Assembly: GCA_002726395.1 (NCBI GenBank)
Contig: PBTA01000007.1
Span: 1 to 34,350, forward strand
Length of the DNA stretch: 34,350 nt
Source of the DNA: Methanobacteriota archaeon
GTDB lineage: Archaea; Thermoplasmatota; Poseidoniia; Poseidoniales; Poseidoniaceae
Direction of reading: 5' to 3'
Each line of letters starts with the position of its first letter. The stretch's first letter is position 1. The notes under the pieces are model-generated. The model made no database searches. It was not told the DNA's origin and saw only the letters and a program-made list of their open reading frames with translations. Made by a program: the position numbers and the translations under genes. Shown piece after piece: positions 15,363 through 24,308 of this stretch.

Positions 15363-16076
15363 TTAAATTGCATACTGTTGAACTTGCACAATATCCCCAG
15401 CATTACCGCCAGAAACTAAAGTTACTGTGCTGGAAGAAATTGAATAATCGGTATTCGGTAAAAGCAAAATGCCGTTTATGTAGACCGCACTTTTATTAAT
15501 GTTATAACTGCCACTAAATGCAGTTTGCCCAGCTGTTGCTGTAAACTCAGTTGTCGAATAATTTGCAGAAGCACCGCCATACTCTACCACTTCAACAATA
15601 TCGCCAGCACTAGCCCCTGCGCCTAAAACAACAGCCGTTCCTGAGCTTGACGTAAATGAGGAGGTATCTAATTTAGCTCCGTTCATAAACACCAGGATGT
15701 TACCAACTGTATAATTTACGCTAAAACTGGTTTGCCCAGCTGTCGCTGTAAATGCTGTAAAATTGTGAGCAGCACCCGAAAGAGTTAGATCAGCAGAAGA
15801 CGGACTGATAAAGACATATGCAGAACCGCTAAGATTAAGAAGCGAACCAGTAGAGCTACTACGGAGCACACGGGTCAAAGTTTGGCCGGAGTGTGTATAG
15901 ACCCCTTGAGATATTTCCCAGGCAGTACTATCTTCTATTACAAAAACGGTTGTATCCCCGTCTGCAATCCCACCATCTGCAAAACTTTGATAGCCACTAC
16001 GGGGAGAGCCTAAACTTATTGTACCCGTGCCCGTACTGCTAGTTGAGACAGAGACCCTATCAGCAAATTTTACCAT
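15363..16076 (-). CDS. Tail-fibre protein with two ATAGQT repeats
   Basis: The 237 residues start with a segment common to many alphaproteobacterial phage fibres (VKFADRVSVSTSSTGTGTIS, GYQSFADGG, then TLTRVLRSSSTGSLLNLSG). Two repeats follow, each with the pattern (F)TATAGQTxFSxxYxxGxxxVFxNGxxL and a closing GDIVxVxxY, at about 107-168 and 176-236. This repeat is typical of phage fibre shafts and cyanophage fibre proteins. The gene lies between a small acidic/basic protein and the giant fibre, so it may connect the giant fibre to the tail tip. Confidence 0.75.
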   Translation of the reverse strand: MVKFADRVSVSTSSTGTGTISLGSPRSGYQSFADGGIADGDTTVFVIEDSTAWEISQGVYTHSGQTLTRVLRSSSTGSLLNLSGSAYVFISPSSADLTLSGAAHNFTAFTATAGQTSFSVNYTVGNILVFMNGAKLDTSSFTSSSGTAVVLGAGASAGDIVEVVEYGGASANYSTTEFTATAGQTAFSGSYNINKSAVYINGILLLPNTDYSISSSTVTLVSGGNAGDIVQVQQYAI

Positions 16077-16217
16077 CTACTTTTCCGTTTCTTTTTTCTT
16101 CTCTTCTTGAGCCTCATCGCTCTTCAAATCTGTCGTGTAGCCTTTGTCAGATATTTTTTTTGCGACTTCATCAGAAACAAACTCAAAGTGATGAACTGTT
16201 TTTGTAGTCATAACCAT
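16077..16217 (-). CDS. Small charged protein, 46 residues
   Basis: ATG at 16215-16217 follows an AAGGA Shine-Dalgarno at good spacing; a second in-frame ATG lies two codons on. The peptide MVMTTKTVHHFEFVSDEVAK is followed by a basic/acidic Lys/Glu-rich tail. Its stop lies immediately before the start of the ATAGQT fibre gene. It has no recognised domain; small highly charged proteins here may be assembly helpers. It was identified from a frame shorter than 60 codons. Confidence 0.6.
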   Translation of the reverse strand: MVMTTKTVHHFEFVSDEVAKKISDKGYTTDLKSDEAQEEKKKETEK

Positions 16218-16228
16218 TAGCTAATTCC

Positions 16229-16600
16229 TTATGATGGATCTGGAATACCCGTAGCAAATGAAGCGCCTGTAAATGAGTTTCCGTTAGTGACAGACTGAGA
16301 AGCTGATAAGCTGCCAGTGACAAGCAATCTGCTATTATTTGTATCGCTGATGGAATAGTGAGTAGCAGTGCCAGTGCCTGTAATACTTCCATCTGTGATT
16401 GCCGCAAAAACAACCTCACGCCCACCGCCAGATCTGTCAGAAGGTGCAGCGCCAGAAAGTGATGTAGAGTTTCCTAGTGTGTAAGTAGAAGTAGCTTCAG
16501 CATATGTAGTCGGCTCTTGACTACACACGTCTATTCTATTTGCTTCTGTGTCTAGGGTTGTGAGACCAGAGTCTAGCACTCTGTCATTTAATGTAGCCAT
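16229..16600 (-). CDS. Conserved tail-region protein, 123 residues
   Basis: The sequence MATLNDRVLDSGLTTLDTEA...DVCSQEPTTYAEATSTYTLG and the later GTGTATHYSISDTNNSRLLV pattern occur in many alphaproteobacterial siphoviruses, between the J protein and fibre genes. The fold is likely beta-rich. It is probably a minor virion or fibre-base component, but its function has not been established to my knowledge. A run of Ser/Thr/Gly residues is typical of fibre proteins. It starts after an AAGGAGAT-like Shine-Dalgarno (16604-16611, minus strand). Confidence 0.7.
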   Translation of the reverse strand: MATLNDRVLDSGLTTLDTEANRIDVCSQEPTTYAEATSTYTLGNSTSLSGAAPSDRSGGGREVVFAAITDGSITGTGTATHYSISDTNNSRLLVTGSLSASQSVTNGNSFTGASFATGIPDPS

Positions 16601-16627
16601 TTTTAAGATCTCCTTATTTGGTTGGCA

Positions 16628-17041
16628 TTATGGCAAGGTAGGCCATACGGGGTTGAGAGGATCAAAGCCGTCAGCTTGCGGCATATCCCTCAAAATCTGT
16701 CTTAGTGTGCGATAATTTTGTTTGTCAGTTTCAGATAACGGACTGTCAGCCGCTTGTGTCCAATCGGTTGCTGCTAGTCTTTCATTCCGTTCTTGTCTGA
16801 AATTATTAAGAGCAAGGTTATCATCTGCTACCCATTGCTCAGTATCTGCATTAAAGGTTACAGGGTAATCAGGTTTAACAGGGTATTCTTTTAATTGATT
16901 GTTTTTGACGTAGTAATATTCATCTGTAAATTTACCTTCAACATATGACTCGCCTTCATTTACATTTAAATCAAGTGTTTCCTCAGAACAATTTAAAATG
17001 GAAATAATTTTTTCTGAATTGTAAATAGTATAACAATTCAT
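16628..17041 (-). CDS. Tail assembly chaperone / fibre assembly protein
   Basis: The C-terminal half has the signature of phage tail assembly chaperones of the APC type: FRQERNERLAATDWTQAADS, then YRTLRQILRDMPQADGFDPL and a final VWPTLP. These small proteins help fold or attach the distal fibre and are not usually retained in virions. The N-terminal half (about 1-70) is acidic and variable, as in gp38-like proteins. The gene overlaps the J protein gene by ATGA, which fits an assembly partner made in step with it. Confidence 0.8.
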   Translation of the reverse strand: MNCYTIYNSEKIISILNCSEETLDLNVNEGESYVEGKFTDEYYYVKNNQLKEYPVKPDYPVTFNADTEQWVADDNLALNNFRQERNERLAATDWTQAADSPLSETDKQNYRTLRQILRDMPQADGFDPLNPVWPTLP

Positions 17042-20000
17042 TTCTTAAGTTCCAAATATGAGATTGTTGGATATAGAAACCTAGTCCATGATGTATTGCC
17101 GCCAGTATTTTGTACTGTAAGTGTATAGGTGATAGTAGAAGCACTTGTATTATTATCTAAAGCTTGCAAAGTAAATGATGGAGCATTGAAGTGTCCTACC
17201 ATAGCTCCACTTAACCCTGCTATACTTGTTCCATTTTTTCTTAAATTATAATTAAACTTACGATACTCACCTGACGCTGTTACATAATTATTATTCCTAT
17301 GCGTTGCAAATAGATTAGCAACAACTTGTGCGCTTGCTCCTGTGTTAGATACAGTCAATGTTACAAGTGTTTTGAGAGCAGTATCGGTAAATTGAACATC
17401 CGTCAGTGATGATCCAGTTGCCATTTGAGGAAACGTAACAACATTATTACCAATCTTTGCAGTAGTAATACTTGCATCTGTAATACTTGCTGCACCAATA
17501 ATTCCTTGATCTATTTGTGCAGAATTTGTAATAATACCTGCTGTAGCTAAAAGTCCTCCTGTTATTGTATTAGCTACTATTTTGTTACCAGTAATTGAAT
17601 TTGCTGCTATTTCATTTGCGCCAACAGCATTGGCACTAATTTTATTTGCTGTAACACTATTATCAGCAAGTTTAAGTTCTGTTATGAGACTATTAGGTAT
17701 TTGTCCTATAGCAATTGAGCCACTTAATCCTGAGAAAGATGTTGCACCTGCGGTATTTGCTGCCCACGAAGACCCATTCCAAGCATACAAAACATTATCG
17801 CTTGTTAAATATACGTTCTGCCCAACAAAATCCCCACTGGAAGGTAACGATGAAACAGGTTGTATCATATCTAAACCTGCATCAATAAATATTTGTCTTA
17901 TGCCATTTTCAAAATCAGGATCATCCAGATAAGTTGTTGTTGCTGATACTCCTGTCGTAAAAGCAGATTTATTCCCAGTATAATCTACTGATTTTAAAAA
18001 ATAATATTTTGTTTGATTTAATCCAAGATTTGTTCTTGTAAATGTATCGCCACCTGAAACACCAACTTTTGTTGCACCAGTTGAACTATTGGTACTATTT
18101 TCATAAATCTCTACAAAATTCAAATCTGAGTCAGTTGGATTAGTCCAATTTATAGTAATAAACTTAAATCCACCTGTAGCAGATATAGCAGTTGGTAGGG
18201 CTGGAGCAGTTGTATCACCACCGCCTGTAAAAGTTGCTGTAACAAATGAGCCTTTAATGCCCTGTACGGTTACAGCCCTGACCCTGAATGTATATTCTAC
18301 AGCGTCCACTAACGGACTTAGTTCAATGCTTGTTTCTGTTGTTGTTGTCGAATGATAATTACTATCGCTTGTGGCTTTGTATTCAACTTCATAATGAGAG
18401 ATGAAACTATTGCTTGGAGCAGTCCAAGAAACAATTGCACTATGAATAAAAGTACCATCACCAGCAGTACGCCCACCGCCAGAAATATTGAGAGCAGCAA
18501 TAGCAAGACTAGCGCCTACGCTTGGGAGCGTCGAATTGTTACTTAGTATTTCGCTTTCTTCTGCTGACCAACTAAAAGCAGCTGAAGATGTTTCACGAAG
18601 TGTTAAGCTTACACTTAGTTCACCGCTGGAACTATCGTTTGAAAACTTCCAACCAACTACCTCAAATTCTTTTGCACTCCATCCGTAACGGCTATTGGTT
18701 ATTCCTACAACGTCACCAACTTGAACGTTAAAAGCATCTAACCCAAAATCCGCTGAAACGGTCATGCTTTCACGCGCTCTAAACAAAGTCATCTTGGCTA
18801 ATCTTTGAGCCATAGCGCTAGACGTTGTGTAGGGTAGGGCTAAGTCAACAGCGCTTTCTACACCAGCATCATTTGTAATAAAGGTTGAGCTTCTTATTTC
18901 TGGATAATCAGTGCGTATATAATCGTCAGCAGCAGAATTAAACATTCCGCGAACAATGTTAAAGCTATCGCGTCTGCTAGGTTTTGTTTCAACGCTAATC
19001 CCAGATCTAAAATCATCTAGGGTAAAAGTTTTAACAGCTGCTGTGTATTCTCCTACTTTTAATTGCCAGTTACCCTGACCCCAAAATAATGTAGCAGCGC
19101 AAGAAGTCATCATATCTGCTAGAATATCAGACGGGCTTCTGTCTAAACTTACAACACCGTTTAGCTCATAGCGCTTTTCAGTGCCGCCACCAGATAAGGT
19201 AACAGTTTCATCACAGGCATTAGCAGCTGCTGAGAAAGTTGTATCAAGAGTGACGCCTGTATTATCTACACCATAAGAGCTAGTGAGATAATCACGAATA
19301 CATAGAGCCGCATTTGCTGAGAAAGCAGTGCTAGAATTTCTGGGATCATAAACCTTTTTGCCCTCAACTATTGCAGTGAATAAAGGTATTCCCTCAGCAA
19401 AAACATTTTGATCATACTCCATGCGAACATAGAGACAAGCAATCCCTTCACCTTTAAAATTTGTATCTTGACCAGCGCTAGGAGCAACCCCGTCTATTTT
19501 CCATTCTGGGGGATCTGTAATAGCGTTTAGTGTGCTGTAAACATTTTGGTTATCAGCGCCTGTAAACTTGCGAATATATATCTTAGCGTTACTGTCTGCG
19601 TCTTTCCACCTCGCATCAGAAACAAAATAATCTGAGCCAATTGTTACAGTTGCGTCATTGATATAAACAGAGCCAATGCCATTAACTTCATGTCCACCCA
19701 AAACAATTATTTGGTGCAGAAATTTATTAGTATCACCTGTACTTTCAACGTAAGATACTACACCGCCTTTACGGATTGTACCGTATATAATTTCTTGTGG
19801 CGCTGTTGCTGTTCTAGTATTTGCAATTAATCCCTGACTTGTGCCGAAAGCTCCAAAATCAGGAGTTGGAGTAAGTGCTTTAATAGCCCAAGTAGTAACT
19901 GCTGATATTGCTATATAGCTTATAGCTTTACTTATAAATATTTGAGTAGCTGTTGCGCTGGCTAATATATTCCCACCGAACAGTATAAAAGGATCTCTAG

Positions 20001-20070
20001 GTATTCTCTCCCAGCTGTTAAGGCTGACCAATCTGTAATTGTAAAGACTGTCTTTCACTCTAGCACCCAA
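17038..20070 (-). CDS. Central tail-tip protein, J-like host specificity protein
   Basis: The 1,010-residue protein has an early hydrophobic stretch (about 28-66) and then the J-like core with APQEIIYGTIRKGGVVSYVE and LHQIIVLGGHEVNGIGSVYI (about 90-135). These are typical of tail tip attachment proteins of GTA- and lambda-type siphoviruses. Two fibronectin-type III domains lie at about 519-615 and 620-725. A low-complexity region at about 805-850 repeats NxISANxVGANEIAANSITG units and probably trimerises. It would form the tail tip and carry the C-terminal part that contacts the host or holds the fibres. It overlaps the chaperone gene at its 3' end and the peptidase gene at its 5' end by a few bases. 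Confidence 0.88.
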   Translation of the reverse strand: MGARVKDSLYNYRLVSLNSWERIPRDPFILFGGNILASATATQIFISKAISYIAISAVTTWAIKALTPTPDFGAFGTSQGLIANTRTATAPQEIIYGTIRKGGVVSYVESTGDTNKFLHQIIVLGGHEVNGIGSVYINDATVTIGSDYFVSDARWKDADSNAKIYIRKFTGADNQNVYSTLNAITDPPEWKIDGVAPSAGQDTNFKGEGIACLYVRMEYDQNVFAEGIPLFTAIVEGKKVYDPRNSSTAFSANAALCIRDYLTSSYGVDNTGVTLDTTFSAAANACDETVTLSGGGTEKRYELNGVVSLDRSPSDILADMMTSCAATLFWGQGNWQLKVGEYTAAVKTFTLDDFRSGISVETKPSRRDSFNIVRGMFNSAADDYIRTDYPEIRSSTFITNDAGVESAVDLALPYTTSSAMAQRLAKMTLFRARESMTVSADFGLDAFNVQVGDVVGITNSRYGWSAKEFEVVGWKFSNDSSSGELSVSLTLRETSSAAFSWSAEESEILSNNSTLPSVGASLAIAALNISGGGRTAGDGTFIHSAIVSWTAPSNSFISHYEVEYKATSDSNYHSTTTTETSIELSPLVDAVEYTFRVRAVTVQGIKGSFVTATFTGGGDTTAPALPTAISATGGFKFITINWTNPTDSDLNFVEIYENSTNSSTGATKVGVSGGDTFTRTNLGLNQTKYYFLKSVDYTGNKSAFTTGVSATTTYLDDPDFENGIRQIFIDAGLDMIQPVSSLPSSGDFVGQNVYLTSDNVLYAWNGSSWAANTAGATSFSGLSGSIAIGQIPNSLITELKLADNSVTANKISANAVGANEIAANSITGNKIVANTITGGLLATAGIITNSAQIDQGIIGAASITDASITTAKIGNNVVTFPQMATGSSLTDVQFTDTALKTLVTLTVSNTGASAQVVANLFATHRNNNYVTASGEYRKFNYNLRKNGTSIAGLSGAMVGHFNAPSFTLQALDNNTSASTITYTLTVQNTGGNTSWTRFLYPTISYLELKK

Positions 20071-20474
20071 CCACTTGTAATTGTTTCTATCGGTAGAGCT
20101 TCCAAAGACTGCTTTCCTAAAAAGACAGCGCTGCTCCCTATGCTTATTCCAAGAGCATCATTTATTACCCAACGTCTAGCAGCCTTAGTTGTAACTAGAC
20201 TCCCTCTAGGTGGTACTCCGTCAACTCTTGTCAGCTTTGTTTTTAGAGCTTCATAAAGTGTATTTGCTCCAAACCGTTTTCTGAGTTTTTCCCGACTTAA
20301 ATACATTCCGTTTTCTGTATATTTACACAGCCAATCATCAGCGTAACCAATGCCATACATTGCGCGAAAACAGTTGTTAGTAAAAATAAAGCAATCGTTT
20401 GTATGCCATTGAAAACCGTAGTCTCTATTTGCTCTTATATAATCGTTAAGAGCATCAAGATTAGGTTGCTTCAT
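20055..20474 (-). CDS. DUF6950-type (NlpC/P60-like) tail protein
   Basis: The 139 residues match the DUF6950 family found in GTA and phage tails. A probable catalytic Cys follows Asp (HTNDCFIFTNNCFRAMYG, C28), and the C-terminal half ALGISIGSSAVFLGKQSLEA is typical. The protein may be a papain-like peptidase that opens the murein at infection. The longest frame would start at 20537 and overlap the next gene by 77 bases. I chose the ATG at 20472-20474, which reduces the overlap to 14 bases and begins MKQPNLDALNDYI, similar to family starts. No His motif is obvious, so activity is not certain. Confidence 0.75.
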   Translation of the reverse strand: MKQPNLDALNDYIRANRDYGFQWHTNDCFIFTNNCFRAMYGIGYADDWLCKYTENGMYLSREKLRKRFGANTLYEALKTKLTRVDGVPPRGSLVTTKAARRWVINDALGISIGSSAVFLGKQSLEALPIETITSGWVLE

Positions 20475-21048
20475 CACCAGCTTGAACTTCCCGACCCCAA
20501 ACAATTGACTTATCTTGAAGACCAGAAACCCAATCAAAAAAACTATCAGATCCTGACAGACCTTTAGACGTTCTTACAGCCTTGTGACTTTCGCTTGTGT
20601 AGCGTCTGATGTTGGGGCGCTCTAAAGTAATTAATCTATTTTCAACCGTCAGCTTGATTGTTGCGCTTTCAGCTTCATCCAGAATAGTCATTTGATCCAT
20701 GTAGCCGCTAAAGACTTCAACTACATCACTAACCCCGTTTAGACCCCAGTAAATTGTTACAAGTCTACCCTGGTACTCTTCAGTCAAAGCGTAAGTCAAA
20801 ACTGTGTTTGCTAAACCGGACAGAGTTATTGTCGTTCCTCTAGCTGATAAATCACCAGCCTCTTCTAATCCCTCAATAGAAAGCAGAGTACCCGTTCCAG
20901 TATAGGTTGCAGAGCTTATAGTTTTATCACCGTAGCCCGTCCATAATTTCAAAGCACCGGATTGAAAAGCCAAATCTACAGCGTAGAACGGTTCAATTTC
21001 AGCGTTTGATAGAGCTGATAAAATCGCGCTCGGAACTGCTCTAGTCAT
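20461..21048 (-). CDS. Tail protein, DUF2163-like tail-tip hub component
   Basis: The 195 residues contain MTRAVPSAILSALSNAEIEP, then LWTGYGDKTISSATYTGTGT and SGYMDQMTILDEAESATIKL. This arrangement of beta-rich segments with an early YAVDLAF is that of the conserved tail proteins between the distal tail protein and the peptidase in GTA-type phages. It should form part of the hub above the J protein. The stop overlaps the peptidase start, and its ATG overlaps the previous gene (ATGA). Confidence 0.7.
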   Translation of the reverse strand: MTRAVPSAILSALSNAEIEPFYAVDLAFQSGALKLWTGYGDKTISSATYTGTGTLLSIEGLEEAGDLSARGTTITLSGLANTVLTYALTEEYQGRLVTIYWGLNGVSDVVEVFSGYMDQMTILDEAESATIKLTVENRLITLERPNIRRYTSESHKAVRTSKGLSGSDSFFDWVSGLQDKSIVWGREVQAGDEAT

Positions 21049-21644
21049 ACTGCTTCCATAGCTCCAAAACTAATCCCATAAACTGCTAATTGATCTACAC
21101 TGTATGCAGTCTCATTACTGCTTAGTCTGAATAAGCCATTAGCGCTTGTAAGATCAGCTGAGACTGATGAACGAGCTTTTCTAAGACTAGGCCATATTTC
21201 TAGATCTGCTGCGCTGCCAGTGCCTGTATAGTCCTCTAATACTTTATGCAACGTCGAGTCAGAGCCAGCGCCAAAGCCAATAAAGTCACCAGCCTTTAAT
21301 GTCTGACCAGACGTTACAACCGTACTAACTGTATTATCTCCAGCTGACCCCGATACTGTAGCAGCTGTCGCTGTGCCTTGTATGCTGTGCGATATAGGAT
21401 CACTCAGTAGAAATGTTCCATGCTGACCCCTTAGACTGATTAGCCACGCCACCCATTTTTCAGCTGTATCTCTCCGCATTGGTTTTAGACTTACATCTAC
21501 TGACCACATTTGACCGCTGTAAGTGTGTGTCTGCCCATGAAAAGAAAACGGACTACGTGAATATGCAACAGAATTTATTGCCCTAAAGTCTATGGATCTG
21601 ATTGTTGTGTAATCAGGTAAGCTTAGAGGATATGTTATCGCCAT
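21045..21644 (-). CDS. Distal-tail-type protein (GTA-like tail tip)
   Basis: The 199 residues open with MAITYPLSLPDYTTIRSIDF and carry PMRRDTAEKWVAWLISLRGQ followed by HGTFLLSDPISH. These are conserved features of alphaproteobacterial distal tail proteins, located between tape measure and hub. A beta-rich C-terminal half ends in AVYGISFGAMEAV. The protein should cap the tail tube and hold the tip complex. Its ATG is in a TAATG overlap with the tape measure stop. Confidence 0.75.
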   Translation of the reverse strand: MAITYPLSLPDYTTIRSIDFRAINSVAYSRSPFSFHGQTHTYSGQMWSVDVSLKPMRRDTAEKWVAWLISLRGQHGTFLLSDPISHSIQGTATAATVSGSAGDNTVSTVVTSGQTLKAGDFIGFGAGSDSTLHKVLEDYTGTGSAADLEIWPSLRKARSSVSADLTSANGLFRLSSNETAYSVDQLAVYGISFGAMEAV

Positions 21645-23308
21645 TAGCTAAAAGCCCGTCCAAAACTCCCACCTCTACGCTTGCTGTCAACAACAGCTGC
21701 TTTCGCACTTTCTGCGATTTGAGGTAACATTGTTTTTATTTCGTTTCTGACCGTCTGTTGTACGCCAGTAGTGACGTTAATGGTTTGATTGATTGTCACC
21801 CCATCGCCACCGCTTATCGCGCTCTGTGCTTGCCCAACAGACAGCACACGCCCAGCTGTTGACGGTACAAAGATTTCTCTGCCATGCTCACCGACTACAG
21901 ACGGTTGACCAGCTTGCAGATAATTACCACCAGCTGAAGCAGTTGTAGGAACGCTAGCACTGAAATTAGGTACTGGTGTTCCTATCCCTAGAAAACTCAT
22001 TGTAGCATTTACTAAGCGCTGTACTACTAAGATCCTGTATAGCTCTCTTATGATTGCTTGGGCTGAAGATTTCAAAGTATCTTTAAAACTTTTTGATCCT
22101 TCAATTGCGCTCATAAAAACATCTTCAAAAGCAGATTCTAAAGTAGAGGCCATAGAGTCTAGATCTTCTAGAGTTTTGTTCATTATCTTTAATTCAGCGG
22201 TAGCTTTCTTAACGTCTTTTGGATCTATTGGTGAAAAGCCTGTACCTTTGCTATTTCTTGCTTTTTCCATTTTCATAATTAATTGTGTTCGCGCTTCTTC
22301 TTGGTCTAGCAATTTCATTCTTTCATCTTGAACACCAGCAAGCTTTATTTCCGCGACAACTAGATTATCTATCATAATTTGCTTTTTCTTATTGAAATTT
22401 TCTTCAGTATCAAAAGCAGCTTTTTTAAATTTCTCAATCGCCTGACGTTTTTTTAAAACTTTTTCCTCTAACTTAATTTGTTGTTCGTACAGTGAATCCA
22501 TTCTTGCTTTGTCAGTCATTTGAAAAATAGCGTCAAAAGCTTCTAGCGCTGTCAAAGCAAACTTTGAAAACTGCTTACCCATAGCGTCCAGAATTTCATC
22601 CATGCGCCTACGCATTTCAACTCCAGCTAATACTGTATCATTAGATAATACTAGCCCAAGCTCTCTAGCTCTTTCTGACATTTCACCCATTGCTTTGGCG
22701 TTATCTTGAAACAACGGAACAAGTAATGTTGCATCACTAGCAAGCGCTTCCATAAAGAATGTCATTTCTTGCTGGTTTACGTTTGCATCTTCTAAAGCTT
22801 TTACATAAAGCGCTAGACCTTCATCTGAACTTAGCCCCTTAAAAGCGTCAGCAGTCAGCCCAACTTTAGGAGCGATCTGCTCAAAGAAGTCTACAGCGCC
22901 ACCACCGCCAGTTTGGAAAAAGTCAGCAAACTTGTCGTTTGTGTCTTTAAGTATGTCTGCAAGTTTCTCCTGAGAAACGCCAAAGTTTGCAGCTGCAAAA
23001 GACATTTCTTGAAAGCGCTCAACACTCACACCAGCAAGAGTTGAAAGATTAGTAATCTCTTTTGAAGCTTGTGTGGCGTTATCAATCATTCTTTGAAAGC
23101 CAACACTTATAGCACCAACCGATAACAAGCCGCCAAGCTTACCAGCAGAGATACTAAGCTTATCCATAGCTTTAGTTGTTTGGTTTAAATTAGTCTTAGA
23201 CTTATGTGCAAATCTTTGGATCTTTTTATTTGCACGATCCATAGCCTTATTAAATTCACGATCTTTTGCAGAAAGTATAATGTTTAATTCTTCTGCACTA
23301 ATCGCCAT
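21644..23308 (-). CDS. Tail tape measure protein
   Basis: The 554 residues are largely alpha-helical with long coiled-coil-like regions (about 1-60, 230-340). The section LNIILSAKDREFNKAMDRAN at the start and TNLSTLAGVSVERFQEMSFA near 88-107 match minor tail/tape measure proteins of siphoviruses. The C-terminus is Gly/Ser-rich and ends in a basic RRGGSFGRAFS tail. Tape measure length sets tail length; using about 0.15 nm per residue, the tail would be about 80 nm. It follows the chaperone frameshift region, as expected, with a TAAATG junction. Confidence 0.88.
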   Translation of the reverse strand: MAISAEELNIILSAKDREFNKAMDRANKKIQRFAHKSKTNLNQTTKAMDKLSISAGKLGGLLSVGAISVGFQRMIDNATQASKEITNLSTLAGVSVERFQEMSFAAANFGVSQEKLADILKDTNDKFADFFQTGGGGAVDFFEQIAPKVGLTADAFKGLSSDEGLALYVKALEDANVNQQEMTFFMEALASDATLLVPLFQDNAKAMGEMSERARELGLVLSNDTVLAGVEMRRRMDEILDAMGKQFSKFALTALEAFDAIFQMTDKARMDSLYEQQIKLEEKVLKKRQAIEKFKKAAFDTEENFNKKKQIMIDNLVVAEIKLAGVQDERMKLLDQEEARTQLIMKMEKARNSKGTGFSPIDPKDVKKATAELKIMNKTLEDLDSMASTLESAFEDVFMSAIEGSKSFKDTLKSSAQAIIRELYRILVVQRLVNATMSFLGIGTPVPNFSASVPTTASAGGNYLQAGQPSVVGEHGREIFVPSTAGRVLSVGQAQSAISGGDGVTINQTINVTTGVQQTVRNEIKTMLPQIAESAKAAVVDSKRRGGSFGRAFS

Positions 23309-23529
23309 TTATCCGTACTTCCTTGCTAGTTCTTTTGCCTCTTCTAGAGAAGGTGCATTTTTGCCAGCCCTGTTTGGGCTATGCGCTTTTTGCCAACCAT
23401 CGAAAACAATAAAAACATCTTTTGGGATCATGTTCCTAATTTCGTCAGGCTTTAATCCAGCTACTATTCCGTTTGCTATTATTTTACGGACTTCAAGCCT
23501 TGTTTGCTTTTGCGTGTAACTTTTTTTTT
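23309..23529 (-). CDS. Frameshift extension of the tail chaperone (lambda T equivalent)
   Basis: A 70-codon open frame in the -1 register continues from the slippery A-run to a TAA just before the tape measure ATG. It reads SYTQKQTRLEVRKIIANGIV, then AGLKPDEIRNMIPKDVFIVF, and DGWQKAHSPN, similar in pattern to the second domain of GTA-type chaperones. A stop codon in the same frame sits directly upstream of the A-run, so this frame has no normal start except a weak internal ATG. Ribosomes slipping by -1 would make a fusion of about 186 residues, the minor product. Confidence 0.8.
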
Positions 23530-23868
23530 AGGCTCTGAGGCAAATGCGTCAGGCATAAACGCAATACCTAAAACAGCCTGAGCAATTTGGTAGAGCCGCA
23601 AATAATCAGCTGGGGAGCAATCTTCAATTATTGCATCAGCTTCTTGATCTTTTAAACCACCACCAACTAAGCCTAATGCTAAAAGATCTTTTATTTCTGT
23701 TGAAGTTGGTTTGCTACTGCGCTCAAAAAAGCTATCCCAAAATTCAAAAACGCCTCTATGCTTATCCTCAAATCTTTCGATCTCTTTAATTCTCAGAACA
23801 AACGTGTAGCTAATGCCGCCAAGCTCCTCAACTAAACCCCCTCTAGGGGCTTCAGCGGTAATAGCCAT
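23479..23868 (-). CDS. Tail assembly chaperone, GTA gp10-like (lambda G equivalent)
   Basis: The 129-residue protein has the GTA gp10 / Phage_TAC_11 layout: RGGLVEELGGISYTFVLRIKE at its start, an acidic helical middle and a helix ending near IAQAVLGIAFMPDAF. Such chaperones bind the tape measure and recruit tail tube subunits. The frame continues through a run of nine A residues (codons AAA AAA AAA, residues 114-116) and stops 13 codons later. This short tail, with the slippery site in it, is the hallmark of the G/GT frameshift pair. Its ATG overlaps the tail tube stop (TAATG). Confidence 0.88.
   Translation of the reverse strand: MAITAEAPRGGLVEELGGISYTFVLRIKEIERFEDKHRGVFEFWDSFFERSSKPTSTEIKDLLALGLVGGGLKDQEADAIIEDCSPADYLRLYQIAQAVLGIAFMPDAFASEPKKKVTRKSKQGLKSVK
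23521..23529 (-). promoter_or_regulatory. Slippery site for -1 programmed frameshift
   Basis: Nine consecutive A residues (CCT AAA AAA AAA GTT in the coding strand) provide repeated slippage positions with A-A-A-A-A-A-A-G. The downstream -1 frame begins AGT TAC ACG. I did not identify a stable downstream pseudoknot by eye. Confidence 0.75.
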
Positions 23869-24293
23869 TATGCAGCAGTAAACGTTACAGCACCGTTACT
23901 TTCAAGACTTGTTGAGAACGTAACTCCACCTTCTGTTTCTCCACCAAACTCCAAAGACGTTACTCTAAAGTTCCCAGCATATGTTCCGAAATCTGGTATA
24001 AGAATTTGACAATTCATTGCTGGATCAGATTGCATTGCTACAGTGTTTAATCTAGCCTCAGCTGTCTCATCTAGAAAAACTCCATCAGCAGATAAGCTTA
24101 CAGACTTCAGCCCGTTTAAGCTGCTTGCAAACAAAGCACCAGCTGGCGAACTTGCGTCAGGGGTTGTTACATCAATTGCACTGTTATTGATTGTAATTGT
24201 CTTAGAGTTTAGTCCAGCTAAAGAAGTAAAAACTTCTGAGCCGCCACCGTCACCGACTTTCAATAATAGTGCTCTACCTAGTTGTTTAGCCAT
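23868..24293 (-). CDS. Major tail tube protein, TP901-1/GTA type
   Basis: The 141 residues match the short tail tube proteins of GTA-type siphoviruses: start MAKQLGRALLLKVGDGGGSE, the NSKTITINNSAIDVTTPDAS segment, and the C-terminal GNFRVTSLEFGGETEGGVTF part. The fold is expected to be the beta-sandwich that polymerises as hexameric rings. The gene follows the terminator protein gene by 15 bases and overlaps the chaperone start by one base. No Ig-like extension is present. Confidence 0.9.
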   Translation of the reverse strand: MAKQLGRALLLKVGDGGGSEVFTSLAGLNSKTITINNSAIDVTTPDASSPAGALFASSLNGLKSVSLSADGVFLDETAEARLNTVAMQSDPAMNCQILIPDFGTYAGNFRVTSLEFGGETEGGVTFSTSLESNGAVTFTAA

Positions 24294-24308
24294 AGTGAAA
24301 ACTCCTTA

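Noticed and set aside
16183-16425. 80-codon minus frame overlapping the 123-residue tail protein and the 46-residue gene
   Set aside because: The 123-residue frame matches a conserved tail protein and the 46-residue frame fits the gap; this frame has no motif and conflicts with both.
20475-20537. Upstream start for the DUF6950-type protein giving 160 residues
   Set aside because: It overlaps the neighbouring tail gene by 77 bases and adds a non-family hydrophobic N-terminus; the ATG at 20472-20474 fits better.
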